8,767 nucleotides of DNA from Deltaproteobacteria bacterium (GCA_021817645.1 JAKAGH010000123.1:1-8767), one strand, 5' to 3'. Numbered from the stretch's first letter, positions 1-6,482 are shown. The notes: generated from the sequence alone by a model not told the origin. Numbers and translations: made by a program.

Positions 1-248
1 GAAAAGGAAGGAACCAGCGGTGGGTTGGCGTTGATTTCCATTAAGATTCGCTCCTGCTCAAGAAATAGCGATAATCTTTCAGCAGTATACCGGCCCGCAT
101 GGCCGCTTCTCCCAAAAAGTCCCAGGGGCCATCGGGGGAAGCGATCTGGCACAGGGAAGATTTTCTGCCGTTGGGGCCTGGGTGGCGGCGCCAGGAGGTC
201 GTCTGGAAATTCCTCCGGCTCTGTGTGGCTGGGTTGGACATTTGCCTT
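1..248 (-). CDS. possible partial leftward gene of unknown function (frame and start uncertain)
   Basis: A minus-strand frame is open from just after a stop (minus-strand TAG at 249-251) to the left edge, about 82 codons, and reads like protein: it includes PDDLLAPPPRP and, near the edge, LEQERILMEINANPP. It has no ATG. The first GTG is at 152-150. An ATG with an upstream AGAAGG exists at 241-239 but in a different frame (MSNPATQ...), and that frame stops at 41-43. Either the gene starts at GTG 152 or a non-standard codon, or a frameshift near 220-225 separates the ATG from the longer frame, or neither frame is real. By rough count the middle codon position is the poorest in G+C in the long frame, as expected of coding DNA, but the ATG frame has the higher third-position G+C. 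I recognise no family. Confidence 0.35.
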
Positions 249-360
249 CTATAAAGCAAGGCATATGCCAAGCCCCTAAGTAGTTATTTTTTCTCACATA
301 TGCCCATAATTGAGGGAACTCTCCCCCTCTCTCGTAGTTGTCGGAAAATCCCCCAACAGA

Positions 361-389
361 TTGCCCTAAACCGGTTAAGCTGCTAGTAT
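361..389 (+). promoter_or_regulatory. possible sigma70-type promoter for the liv operon
   Basis: TTGCCC (361-366) and TAGTAT (384-389), each matching 4 of 6 consensus bases, are separated by exactly 17 bp. Transcription from here would give livK a leader of roughly 290 nt. The box pair lies between inverted repeats (CCCAACAG 352-359 with CTGTTGGG 406-413; ATTGCCC 360-366 with GGGCAAT 411-417), which could be a regulator site. The same dyad creates a second TTGCCC on the minus strand (416-411), 17 bp from ATTAAT (393-388), so a leftward promoter is equally conceivable. This is sequence matching only. Confidence 0.3.
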
Positions 390-468
390 TAATATGGAAT
401 ACAAACTGTTGGGCAATTGAACAATTTTCGTGAATTTAGTTGCAATCCCAGACAAACTCCGGTTGCCT

Positions 469-502
469 GGCTTGCGGCCGGCTCGAAGCCTCTACTTTTT
501 TT
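469..502 (+). terminator. weak terminator-like stem and T-run
   Basis: GGCTT (469-473) can pair with AAGCC (486-490), with part of the GC-rich loop also able to pair, followed by seven T residues (496-502). The stem is only 5 bp and no rightward gene lies upstream for it to end. It could act as an attenuator in a long livK leader if transcription begins near 396, but it may be chance. Confidence 0.2.
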
Positions 503-525
503 CCGTTCAGGGGTTTTTTCTGGGT

Positions 526-547
526 TCTAGACTCGCCCGTGTCTAGA
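526..547. promoter_or_regulatory. perfect 7-bp dyad TCTAGAC-N8-GTCTAGA
   Basis: TCTAGAC (526-532) and GTCTAGA (541-547) are perfect inverted repeats around an 8-base spacer, with half-site centres 15 bp apart. This geometry suits a dimeric repressor or activator, or a small RNA hairpin. It ends 136 bases before the livK start. No regulator gene is adjacent, so the binding protein is unknown. Confidence 0.35.
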
Positions 548-624
548 TTGTGCACTTAAACAGCGGGGATGATGTAAAATTACTTTGGATTGTCCGGCGT
601 CTGATTATATGCTGAACCAGATAC

Positions 625-668
625 GGCTTCTGCGCCGGCTGCAAGAAGCCCGTAAAGCACTGCAGTGC
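625..668. promoter_or_regulatory. paired dyads directly upstream of livK
   Basis: Two perfect dyads lie in the last 60 bases before the livK start: GGCTTCT (625-631) with AGAAGCC (644-650), a 7-bp stem with a 12-nt loop, and the 12-bp palindrome GCACTGCAGTGC (657-668). No Shine-Dalgarno sequence precedes the ATG at 684, so leader structure may influence livK translation. Alternatively these are simply codons of a longer livK N-terminus. Confidence 0.3.
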
Positions 669-683
669 CTGGACGCCATTCTT

Positions 684-1895
684 ATGAAGCCGAAATTATT
701 CCTTTCTGCCCTTTGGCTCCTGATTGCCTGCCTCCTGGCCGGCCTGGTCTGCGGCACGGCCCTGCCGCTCAGTGCGGCTGAGAAGATCCGGTTGGGGGAG
801 ATTGATCCTCTCTCCGGGCATTTGGCTAAACCCGGCCTGGAAATCCACCAGGGTATCCTCTATGCGGTGGAGGAAGCCAATGCCCGGGGCGGAGTGGCGG
901 GGCGGCCGGTGGAACTGCTCAACCGGGATGATCAGAGCAAACCGGATGTGGCGGTCAACCAGGCCCAGGACCTGATCTTCCGGGAAAAAATTATCGGTTT
1001 GGTGGGCGGTTACGTGGATTCCCTGGTGGGGCCCATCAGCCAGCAGGCCGCCAGGCACCGGGTGCCTTATGTGGCTTCGGCCAGCCTGCAGCAGGCGATT
1101 ACCAGCAATAAAAATCCTTTCTTTTTTCGCGTGTCCAGCCTGGAAGGCATCACCCAACCCTTGTCCCACTTTCTTGCCCGGACCCTGAAGACCCGGCGGG
1201 TGGCCCTGGTGTATGCAGCTACCCCGGGGGCCAGCGAATTTGCGGACAATGTCCAGGCCCAACTCCGGCAGTTGGGCGGTGAGGTGGTTCTCCGGGATAA
1301 ATTTCGCCCCGGCTGGCCGGATTTTTCCGTATTTCTCCTCAAATTGCCTCCGGCCCAGGTGGAGACCCTGATCAGCGGCGGCTTTTATGCCGACAACCTG
1401 ATCCTGGCGCGGCAAATGCGGGAACGGCCCCTGGGCCTGAAGGCCTTTATTGCTCCCTGGGGAGTGGCCTACCAGAGTTTTATTGACGAAGTGGGACCGG
1501 GCTCTGAGGGACTTTTCGGCGCCTGCGCCTGGAACCCGGGCATTACCCAGCCCGGGACCGAAAAGGCTTCCCAGGCCTTTGTTGCTGGCTTCCGGAAAAA
1601 ATTCGGCAAGGAGCCCAATACCACGACCATGCATGGTTACACTTCCGCCCGGGCCTTGCTGGCCGCCATTGAGCAGGTGCTCCAGGGAGGGGGGCAACTC
1701 ACCGGCGAGGCCGTCAGCCAGGCCCTGGCCCGGCTGGACCTGCAGCTGCCCATGGAGCGGCTGGCCTTTGACGCCCACGGCGATCCCCGGTATTATCAGC
1801 AGGTAATCGTCCAGATTCAAAAGCAGCGGCTGGTGGTGGTCTATCCCCCGGAGCGGGCCACGGGCCAGGTGGATTTCAGTCTGGCAAGGCGCTGA
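684..1895 (+). CDS. livK: periplasmic substrate-binding protein of a branched-chain amino acid type ABC importer
   Basis: Binds substrate in the periplasm and delivers it to the LivHM channel. The 403-residue product belongs to the LivK/Peripla_BP_6 family: IRLGEIDPLSG at 35-45 is the usual opening of the mature domain, followed by the typical VEEANARGGVAGRPVEL segment and, later, VGGYVDSLVGPISQQAARHRVPYVASAS. The ATG at 684 is chosen because it gives a proper signal peptide (MKPKLF, hydrophobic core to residue 31, probable cleavage after A32). Upstream TTG 585 or ATG 609 would add a charged 25-33 residue extension. LIAC at 13-16 resembles a lipobox, but the hydrophobic stretch continues after it, so a soluble or weakly anchored form is more likely. 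The start has no clear Shine-Dalgarno sequence. It is first in the operon, 27 nt before livH. The family is greatly expanded in deltaproteobacteria, so the true ligand could be another amino acid, an amide or an aromatic acid. Confidence 0.9.
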   Translation: MKPKLFLSALWLLIACLLAGLVCGTALPLSAAEKIRLGEIDPLSGHLAKPGLEIHQGILYAVEEANARGGVAGRPVELLNRDDQSKPDVAVNQAQDLIFREKIIGLVGGYVDSLVGPISQQAARHRVPYVASASLQQAITSNKNPFFFRVSSLEGITQPLSHFLARTLKTRRVALVYAATPGASEFADNVQAQLRQLGGEVVLRDKFRPGWPDFSVFLLKLPPAQVETLISGGFYADNLILARQMRERPLGLKAFIAPWGVAYQSFIDEVGPGSEGLFGACAWNPGITQPGTEKASQAFVAGFRKKFGKEPNTTTMHGYTSARALLAAIEQVLQGGGQLTGEAVSQALARLDLQLPMERLAFDAHGDPRYYQQVIVQIQKQRLVVVYPPERATGQVDFSLARR

Positions 1896-1922
1896 GGGGG
1901 AATCTCAAGGAGCTTGTGACCG

Positions 1923-2786
1923 ATGTGGGTTGGAACTCCCGTCATCTTGGCCGGGTTTTCCCTGGGTTCTTTTTACGCCCTCATCGCCCTGGGTTTTTCT
2001 CTGATCCTCGGCATCGCCCGGGCCTTCAACCTGGCCCACGGGGAGATGATCTTGCTCTCCGGCTATCTGGCGTTTGTCCTGTGGCACTATTTCCAGGTGC
2101 CCTTCGTCTGGATCTTGCTGATCTGCTCCCTGGCCCTGGTGTGGGTGACGATTCCTTTGCACTACCTGCTGCGGCGGCTGCCGGAACCTCGTGGCTTGAA
2201 TACCTTGATAGTGACCCTGGGGCTGGCTCTGCTGCTGCAGAATCTTTTTCTGGCCTGGTTTTCCGCGGACTATCGTCTGATGACGCCGGATTGGCCCATA
2301 TTGACCCTGCCCGCAGTGAATTTCAGCCTGCCGCTGCATCAAGGGGTGCTCATCCTCCTGGCCCTCCTGGCCACCGGCGCGGTGCACCTGTTGTTGCAGC
2401 GGACTTTTTTAGGCAAGGCCCTGCGGGCCACCATCCAGGACCGGGACGCGGCCCAGATGGCCGGAATCAATGTCCAGCGCCTGGCTCTGGTGGCGTTCGG
2501 CCTGGGGGGCCTGCTCATCGGCCTGGCCGGCCCGCTTTTTGCCCAAAATATGTACCTTTACCCGGCCGCGGGCGCGGAAGCGACCATGATCGCCATCGTC
2601 GTCACCATCTTTGCCGGCCTGGGCCGGATCCGCACCATCCTCCTGGGGGGCTGGCTTCTGGGCCTGACGCAGTCGGCCACGGTCTTTGCCCTGGGCAGCA
2701 GGTGGCGGGAATTGGTCAGCGCCGTGCTGCTCCTCCTGCTCCTCTATTTCCGGCCGCATGGTATTTCCTGGAAGAAAGAAAGTTGA
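1923..2786 (+). CDS. livH: ABC importer permease, LivH family
   Basis: One of the two inner-membrane channel subunits of the importer (BPD_transp_2 fold). The 287-residue protein is almost wholly hydrophobic, with about eight membrane segments. The LivH hallmark AFNLAHGEMILLSGY is at 34-48, and the cytoplasmic coupling loop that docks on an ATPase lies at about 168-205 (ATIQDRDAAQMAGINVQR, then LGGLLIGLAGPLFA). Its length is usual for LivH. The ATG at 1923 is preceded by AAGGAG (1907-1912) at 10 nt spacing, the best ribosome site of the early operon, so this start is secure; a GTG seven bases upstream is in another frame. It lies between livK and livM and should pair with LivM as a heterodimer. 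Confidence 0.93.
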   Translation: MWVGTPVILAGFSLGSFYALIALGFSLILGIARAFNLAHGEMILLSGYLAFVLWHYFQVPFVWILLICSLALVWVTIPLHYLLRRLPEPRGLNTLIVTLGLALLLQNLFLAWFSADYRLMTPDWPILTLPAVNFSLPLHQGVLILLALLATGAVHLLLQRTFLGKALRATIQDRDAAQMAGINVQRLALVAFGLGGLLIGLAGPLFAQNMYLYPAAGAEATMIAIVVTIFAGLGRIRTILLGGWLLGLTQSATVFALGSRWRELVSAVLLLLLLYFRPHGISWKKES

Positions 2787-2803
2787 GGATGGGGCTGGTT
2801 TAA

Positions 2804-3769
2804 TTGGGGAAAATTCCTACTTCGTCATTTGCAGCCGCAGCCGGGGTCTTGGTCCTGGCCGTCTGGCCGCTCATCTTCCGGGACGCGGTACAGTTTCACC
2901 AGGTGCTGGGGATTACCTGTCTTTATGCCACCATGGCCCTGGCCTGGAACATTTATGCCCTCTCCGGCGCCATTTCTTTGGGACACGCGGCCTTTTTCGG
3001 CCTGGGGGCATATGCTTCAGCCCTTCTCAGCCACCACTACCACTGGTCGCCCCTGCTCACCATGCCTTTGGGAGCCCTGGCCAGCGTCGTCTTTGCCGTT
3101 ATCTGGAGCCTCGGTTTCCGGCGGCTCCGGGGGGTCTACCTGGGTCTGGCCTCCCTGGCGGCCCTGGAAATTCCCAAAACCATCGCGGACAATTGGGACC
3201 GCCTCACCTACGGCTCCATGGGCATCGTGGGCCTGGACCGCCTGCCCACCCTATCTCTGGGATGGCTGCGGGTCGATTTCGGCATGGATCTCATGGCCCA
3301 ATATTACCTGTTATTAGGGGTTATGCTGCTGGCGTTGCTGCTCCACTGGCACTGCATCCGCTCCCGCTGGGGCTGGACTTTGCGGGTTATCCGGGAAAAC
3401 GAAATAGCCGCGGCCGCGCTCGGCATCGCCAGCAACCGGGAAAGGGCCAAAGCCCTGCTGCTCAGTGCGTATCTGGCGGGCCTCACCGGCGCGCTCTATG
3501 CCCAGATCATGGGCCTGGTGGAGCCGGCGCTGGTCTTTAACCTGCATCTGTCAGTCCTGCCGCTGGTTTTCAGCATCTTCGGCGGCTCCACCATGGTCTT
3601 CGGGCCGGTCCTGGGGGCATTCATCCTCTATCCGCTGGAACAACTCTTCCTGATGCCTTTATTCCCCATGGGCCACTCCGCGCTTTACGGCCTGGTCATC
3701 ATTCTGACGGTTTTCTTTTTTCCCAAGGGAATTGCCGCATGGCTGCCATCGCCCCCCAAGTCTGTCTAG
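2804..3769 (+). CDS. livM: ABC importer permease, LivM family
   Basis: Second membrane subunit of the importer. The 321-residue protein has the LivM core motif SGAISLGHAAFFGLGAY at 54-70, a run of hydrophobic segments, and the coupling loop at about 194-233 (RVIRENEIAAAALGIASNRE, then SAYLAGLTGALYA). A stop codon (TAA 2801-2803) sits directly before the first possible start, so initiation must be at TTG 2804 or later. TTG 2804 gives the expected short polar N-terminus before the first membrane helix. The ribosome site is poor (only GGGG at 2791-2794). A five-codon ORF (ATG 2789 to TAA 2803, Met-Gly-Leu-Val) ends right against the TTG and could feed ribosomes to it by re-initiation. The last 31 bases overlap livG. 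Confidence 0.92.
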   Translation: MGKIPTSSFAAAAGVLVLAVWPLIFRDAVQFHQVLGITCLYATMALAWNIYALSGAISLGHAAFFGLGAYASALLSHHYHWSPLLTMPLGALASVVFAVIWSLGFRRLRGVYLGLASLAALEIPKTIADNWDRLTYGSMGIVGLDRLPTLSLGWLRVDFGMDLMAQYYLLLGVMLLALLLHWHCIRSRWGWTLRVIRENEIAAAALGIASNRERAKALLLSAYLAGLTGALYAQIMGLVEPALVFNLHLSVLPLVFSIFGGSTMVFGPVLGAFILYPLEQLFLMPLFPMGHSALYGLVIILTVFFFPKGIAAWLPSPPKSV

Positions 3770-4503
3770 AGGTCCGCCAGATCAAGAAATTCTTTGGAGA
3801 CCGCTCCGTTCTCCGGGATGTCTCCTTTTCCCTGGAGAAAGGGGAAATCCTGGGGCTCATCGGCCCCAACGGCGCCGGCAAAACCACACTTTTTAATATC
3901 ATCAGCGGCTGGCAAAAGCCCGCGTCCGGCAGCGTCGTCTTCTGCGGCCAGGAGACCACGGCCTGGCCGCCGGATCGTCTGAGCCGGGCCGGTCTGGCCA
4001 GGACTTTTCAATCCCCCCAAATTTTTCCGGAAATGACCGCCCTGGAAAACGTCCTCATGGGCGCGTGGCTGCAACGGCAGCGCCCTCCTCTCCCCGAGGC
4101 CCAGGAGGAGGCGGGCTATTGCCTCTCCCTGGTGGGACTGATGGACAAGGGGCCTACCCTGGCCGGGGAATTGCCCTTGCCCCAACAACGCCTGGTGGAA
4201 CTGGCCCGGGCCCTGGCCACCCGCCCGCGGCTGCTGCTGTTGGACGAAATCGCGGCCGGCTTCAGCCAGGTCGCGCTTAACCGTCTGGCCGCGGGGCTCC
4301 TCAAATTGCGGGACCAGGGACTCACCCTGCTCCTCACCGACCACCTCTTCACGCTCCTGGAAGCGGTGACCGACCGGGTCCTGGCCCTGGACCACGGGGA
4401 AATCATCGCCCAGGGGCCGCCCGCCGCTTTGATCCGCGACCCCGCAGTGGTGTCCGCCTACCTGGGCACCCGTTATTGCATCATCAACCACGGAGGCGCG
4501 TGA
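3739..4503 (+). CDS. livG: ABC importer ATPase, LivG family, with a degenerate signature motif
   Basis: Cytoplasmic ATPase that, with LivF, powers the importer. In the 254-residue sequence: Walker A GPNGAGKT at 42-49, Q-loop Gln91 (ARTFQSPQ), Walker B LLLLDE at 165-170 with catalytic Glu170, switch His202 (TDH), and the LivG-type C-terminus DPAVVSAYLGTRY. The signature motif, normally LSYGQQR or LAYGQQR here, reads LPLPQQR (145-151; bases 4171-4191): the Ser/Ala and the key glycine are both replaced, two of the changes to proline. The residue after Walker B is also unusual (DEI, not DEP). The frame is open and the flanking QQRLVELARAL is conserved, so this is not an obvious frameshift. ATG 3739 has AAGGGA (3725-3730) at 8 nt and overlaps livM by 31 nt. 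The stop TGA shares one base with the livF ATG. Confidence 0.92.
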   Translation: MAAIAPQVCLEVRQIKKFFGDRSVLRDVSFSLEKGEILGLIGPNGAGKTTLFNIISGWQKPASGSVVFCGQETTAWPPDRLSRAGLARTFQSPQIFPEMTALENVLMGAWLQRQRPPLPEAQEEAGYCLSLVGLMDKGPTLAGELPLPQQRLVELARALATRPRLLLLDEIAAGFSQVALNRLAAGLLKLRDQGLTLLLTDHLFTLLEAVTDRVLALDHGEIIAQGPPAALIRDPAVVSAYLGTRYCIINHGGA

Positions 4504-5228
4504 TGCCCGCTGATGCGACTTCTCCGCCCCTCCTCGAGGTGCAGCAGCTTTCGGTCTCCCTGCAGGGGCAGCGGGTTCTGACGGAGGTTAACTTTTCCTT
4601 CCTCCCCCACCAGATTGTGGCCATTATCGGCATCGAAGGCGCGGGGAAATCCATCCTGCTAAAAGCCCTGGAAGGCCTGCAGCGGCCGGTGACAGGACGC
4701 ATTTTTTTTGCGGGTGAGCCTGTGGAAGCTTTGCCCCCCTGGGAAATGGTACGCCGGGGCGCGGTATATGTTCCGGAGGGCATGCGCGTCTTTCCGGGGA
4801 TGACCGTTTTGGAAAATCTGGAAGTGGGGGCCTATCTGGTACGCCGCCAGCTTGCAAAAAACCTGGAGCGGGTTTGCCAGATCTTTCCGGAACTCCAGGA
4901 TCGCCTGCGTTCCCCCGCCGGTATCTTGAGCGGCGGCCAGCAGCGCATGGTCACCCTGGCCCGGGGGCTCATGTCCGCACCCCGGCTACTCATGCTGGAC
5001 GAACCCTTCATGGGTTTGAGCCCCAAACTGGTGCAAAGGTTTTGCGACTCCTTCCGGGACCTGCGGCAAAACGGCGTTACCTTGCTGATTTCCGGGCAAA
5101 TCATGCAACGCGTGCTGAACGTGGCGGAAAAAGCCTATATTTTGGAAAAAGGCCGCATCACCTTCTCGGGGACCGGCCACCATCTCCTGCAGGACCCGCA
5201 TTTGCAGGAGATCATCCTGCCGGTGTGA
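4503..5228 (+). CDS. livF: ABC importer ATPase, LivF family
   Basis: Second ATPase of the importer, 241 residues. It has Walker A GIEGAGKS (43-50), a LivF-type loop VPEGMRVFPGMTVLENL (90-106), an intact signature LSGGQQR (142-148), Walker B LLMLDEP (162-168) with Glu167, and Gln199 at the switch position (LivF proteins usually have Gln in VEQN; here the context is SGQI). The C-terminal ILEKGRITFSGTGHHLL is typical of the family. The start is ATG 4503, overlapping the livG stop by one base, with GGAGG (4492-4496) at 6 nt. The frame continues upstream to a TTG at 4476, but that lies inside livG and has no such site. It is the last gene of the liv operon; no terminator is seen after it, only a GCGC/GCGC hairpin (5255-5266) without a T-run, so transcription may continue into the next gene. 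Confidence 0.93.
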   Translation: MPADATSPPLLEVQQLSVSLQGQRVLTEVNFSFLPHQIVAIIGIEGAGKSILLKALEGLQRPVTGRIFFAGEPVEALPPWEMVRRGAVYVPEGMRVFPGMTVLENLEVGAYLVRRQLAKNLERVCQIFPELQDRLRSPAGILSGGQQRMVTLARGLMSAPRLLMLDEPFMGLSPKLVQRFCDSFRDLRQNGVTLLISGQIMQRVLNVAEKAYILEKGRITFSGTGHHLLQDPHLQEIILPV

Positions 5229-5341
5229 TACCACGTTATCTTCTCCCTCCCCCTGCGCCGGTGCGCTACGTCTTGAAAATCTTCCAGAAAGCCTTAACTT
5301 TATATCAGAATGCTCGATTCCCCCCGGCGGAGGCTGAAACC

Positions 5342-5893
5342 ATGATGAAAGAGTCGTTAATCTGCGGGCGGATTGCTTCTTTCCCCCTCCGGCCTGGAAC
5401 TGTGACCGGCCGGGGCCGGAAGCCCGGGGTGCGGTGGATTCTATACCTGCTGCCGTTTTGTCTGCTTCTCGCCCTGTCGGCCTGCGCCCCTTATGGATAC
5501 GGGGGCTATGGTGCCTATGATTATGGCTATTATCCCTACGATTACTCCTATCCTTATTACTACTATGATTATTACAACTATCCCTCGGGATACTATTACA
5601 GTCCCTATACCTATCCTTATCCCTATGGCCGGCACTATTACCGGGGTGGCGGCGTCGGGACCCGCGGAGGCGGAGGCGCCACCGGGGGCGGGGTTGGGGG
5701 CGGCCCCGTCGTGGTGCCACCCGGCGGCGGTAGCCATGGTGGGCCTGTCGGCGGTGGCGGTGGCGCTATCGGCGGCGGTGGCGGTCATGGCGGCGGTGCC
5801 GGTGGCGGTGGTGGTGGAATGGGTGGCGGCGGCGGTCACGGTGGTGGTGGTGGCGGCGGCGGCGGTGCCATTGGTGGCGGGGGCCATCGGTAA
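5342..5893 (+). CDS. small Tyr-rich/Gly-rich lipoprotein of unknown function
   Basis: The 183-residue product has a hydrophobic signal (RWILYLLPFCLLLALSAC) ending in the lipobox LSAC, so Cys48 should be lipidated and the protein anchored in the outer membrane. The mature part is low complexity: residues 49-101 are about half tyrosine (26 of 53, in patterns such as YPYDYSYPYYYYDYY), and 102-183 are about two-thirds glycine (56 of 82), including an AIGGGGGH / MGGGGGH / AIGGGGH series. ATG 5342 is supported by GGAGG (5329-5333) at 8 nt but makes a long N-region. GTG 5429 would start directly at the signal peptide (VRWILY) and is a real alternative. I know no enzymatic domain like this. The composition suggests a self-associating, surface or cross-linkable structural protein. 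It starts 113 nt after livF and 111 nt before the Spy-like gene. Confidence 0.75.
   Translation: MMKESLICGRIASFPLRPGTVTGRGRKPGVRWILYLLPFCLLLALSACAPYGYGGYGAYDYGYYPYDYSYPYYYYDYYNYPSGYYYSPYTYPYPYGRHYYRGGGVGTRGGGGATGGGVGGGPVVVPPGGGSHGGPVGGGGGAIGGGGGHGGGAGGGGGGMGGGGGHGGGGGGGGGAIGGGGHR
5645..5890 (+). repeat. glycine-codon low-complexity repeat tract
   Basis: Nearly continuous GGN codons encoding the glycine-rich C-terminus of the lipoprotein, with imperfect units (Ala-Ile-Gly5-His from 5765; Met-Gly5-His; Ala-Ile-Gly4-His at the end). Third bases vary between C, T, G and A, so the tract is selected as protein rather than as a pure DNA microsatellite, but it is prone to slippage and mis-assembly. 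The composition also opens long spurious frames on both strands. Confidence 0.7.
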
Positions 5894-5974
5894 CCACTCC
5901 CAGCCGCACCTGCTTTTTCCAGCTTGGATCAAGTTTCGCGTTAAATCGTGGCTATCATGGCCCGGGAAAGGGCT

Positions 5975-5983
5975 TGAGATAAT
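5975..5983 (+). promoter_or_regulatory. possible extended -10 promoter before the Spy-like gene
   Basis: TGAGATAAT fits the extended -10 pattern (TG, one base, then GATAAT, 5 of 6). No good -35 box is found at the right distance. Transcription would begin near 5990, almost at the Shine-Dalgarno sequence of the next gene, giving a very short leader. Weak evidence. Confidence 0.22.
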
Positions 5984-6004
5984 TTTTGCCAAAGGAGAAA
6001 CCAA

Positions 6005-6454
6005 ATGCGCAGGCAAAAGCATTTCTGGCTGGTAGGGTTAGCACTTTTCCTGGGATTGGCGCTCCTCGCCGCCATCCCGGTCCAAGCCCTGGAGACCGGC
6101 GGGCCTAATAACAAGTTGGTCAAAGAGTTGAACCTTACTCCTGAGAAAGCCAAAGAATTCCAGGCGGTGGGTGAGAAATACGCCCGGAGCCGGAAAGATA
6201 TTGTCGAGCGGATCAAGAAAGATGAAAGCGAACTGGAAAAGGCCCTGGCCGCTCCCAAACCGGACGAGGGCAAAATCAAAGACCTGGCCACCGGGATCAG
6301 TGCTGACCATGGCAGACTTTTTGAGACCTTTAAAGCCCAGCGCCAGGAAGAGTTGCAGCTCCTGACCCCGGTGCAACAGGGGAAGTTTATCCTGGCCCTG
6401 AAACGGTGGCATGAAGAGATGTGCAAGCAACCGGAAAAGCCAGAGAAGAAATAA
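6005..6454 (+). CDS. periplasmic Spy/CpxP-like (LTxxQ family) protein
   Basis: The 149-residue exported protein has a clear signal peptide (MRRQKHFWLVG, hydrophobic core, probable cleavage after A28 in VQA). The mature part is strongly helical and charged, with two Leu-Thr-Pro motifs: LNLTPEKAKEFQ (42-53) and LLTPVQQGKF (119-128). Duplicated LTxxQ motifs are the mark of the Spy/CpxP/zinc-resistance-associated family, whose members act as periplasmic chaperones or envelope-stress and metal sensors. The second motif keeps the Gln, the first has Lys there. A long helix rich in Lys/Glu lies between them (58-83). The start has AAAGGAG (5991-5997) at 7 nt, the strongest ribosome site in the window. 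It follows the Tyr/Gly-rich lipoprotein on the same strand, and the hairpin element at 6483-6539 lies just after its stop. Whether it binds metal or unfolded protein cannot be told from sequence. Confidence 0.8.
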   Translation: MRRQKHFWLVGLALFLGLALLAAIPVQALETGGPNNKLVKELNLTPEKAKEFQAVGEKYARSRKDIVERIKKDESELEKALAAPKPDEGKIKDLATGISADHGRLFETFKAQRQEELQLLTPVQQGKFILALKRWHEEMCKQPEKPEKK

Positions 6455-6482
6455 TCGCAGGACAAATGGCAGAATCAACGTT

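Larger units (their letters stand above)
249..683. other. non-coding region upstream of the liv operon
   Basis: About 435 bases with no convincing gene, richer in A+T than the rest, particularly at 280-460. It holds a possible promoter at 361-389 inside a set of inverted repeats (352-417), a weak stem with a T-run (469-502), a perfect 7-bp dyad (526-547) and two further dyads just before livK (625-668). The frame of livK stays open upstream to a TTG at 585 and an ATG at 609, but neither has a Shine-Dalgarno sequence and translating from them would bury the signal peptide. I therefore treat 585-683 as leader. Confidence 0.55.

Noticed and set aside
696..1820. 374-codon open frame on the minus strand opposite livK
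   Set aside because: It mirrors livK codon periodicity in G+C-rich DNA, has no domain or ribosome site, and livK is clearly the real gene.
1916..2803. 295-codon plus-strand frame starting with GTG just before livH
   Set aside because: It overlaps livH in another frame, and its product is Pro/Gly/Arg-rich nonsense typical of a shifted frame. LivH has the family motifs.
2686..3540. 284-codon plus-strand frame across the livH/livM junction
   Set aside because: Shifted-frame shadow of two well-supported permease genes with no recognisable motif.
3766..4491. 241-codon minus-strand frame opposite livG
   Set aside because: Gln/Gly/Pro-rich shadow of the ATPase gene.
5441..6022. 193-codon minus-strand frame rich in Ala/Thr then Ile/Val, resembling a membrane protein
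   Set aside because: It is the complement of the GGN and TAY codon runs of the lipoprotein gene. The lipoprotein frame has a ribosome site, signal peptide and lipobox; this one has none of these.
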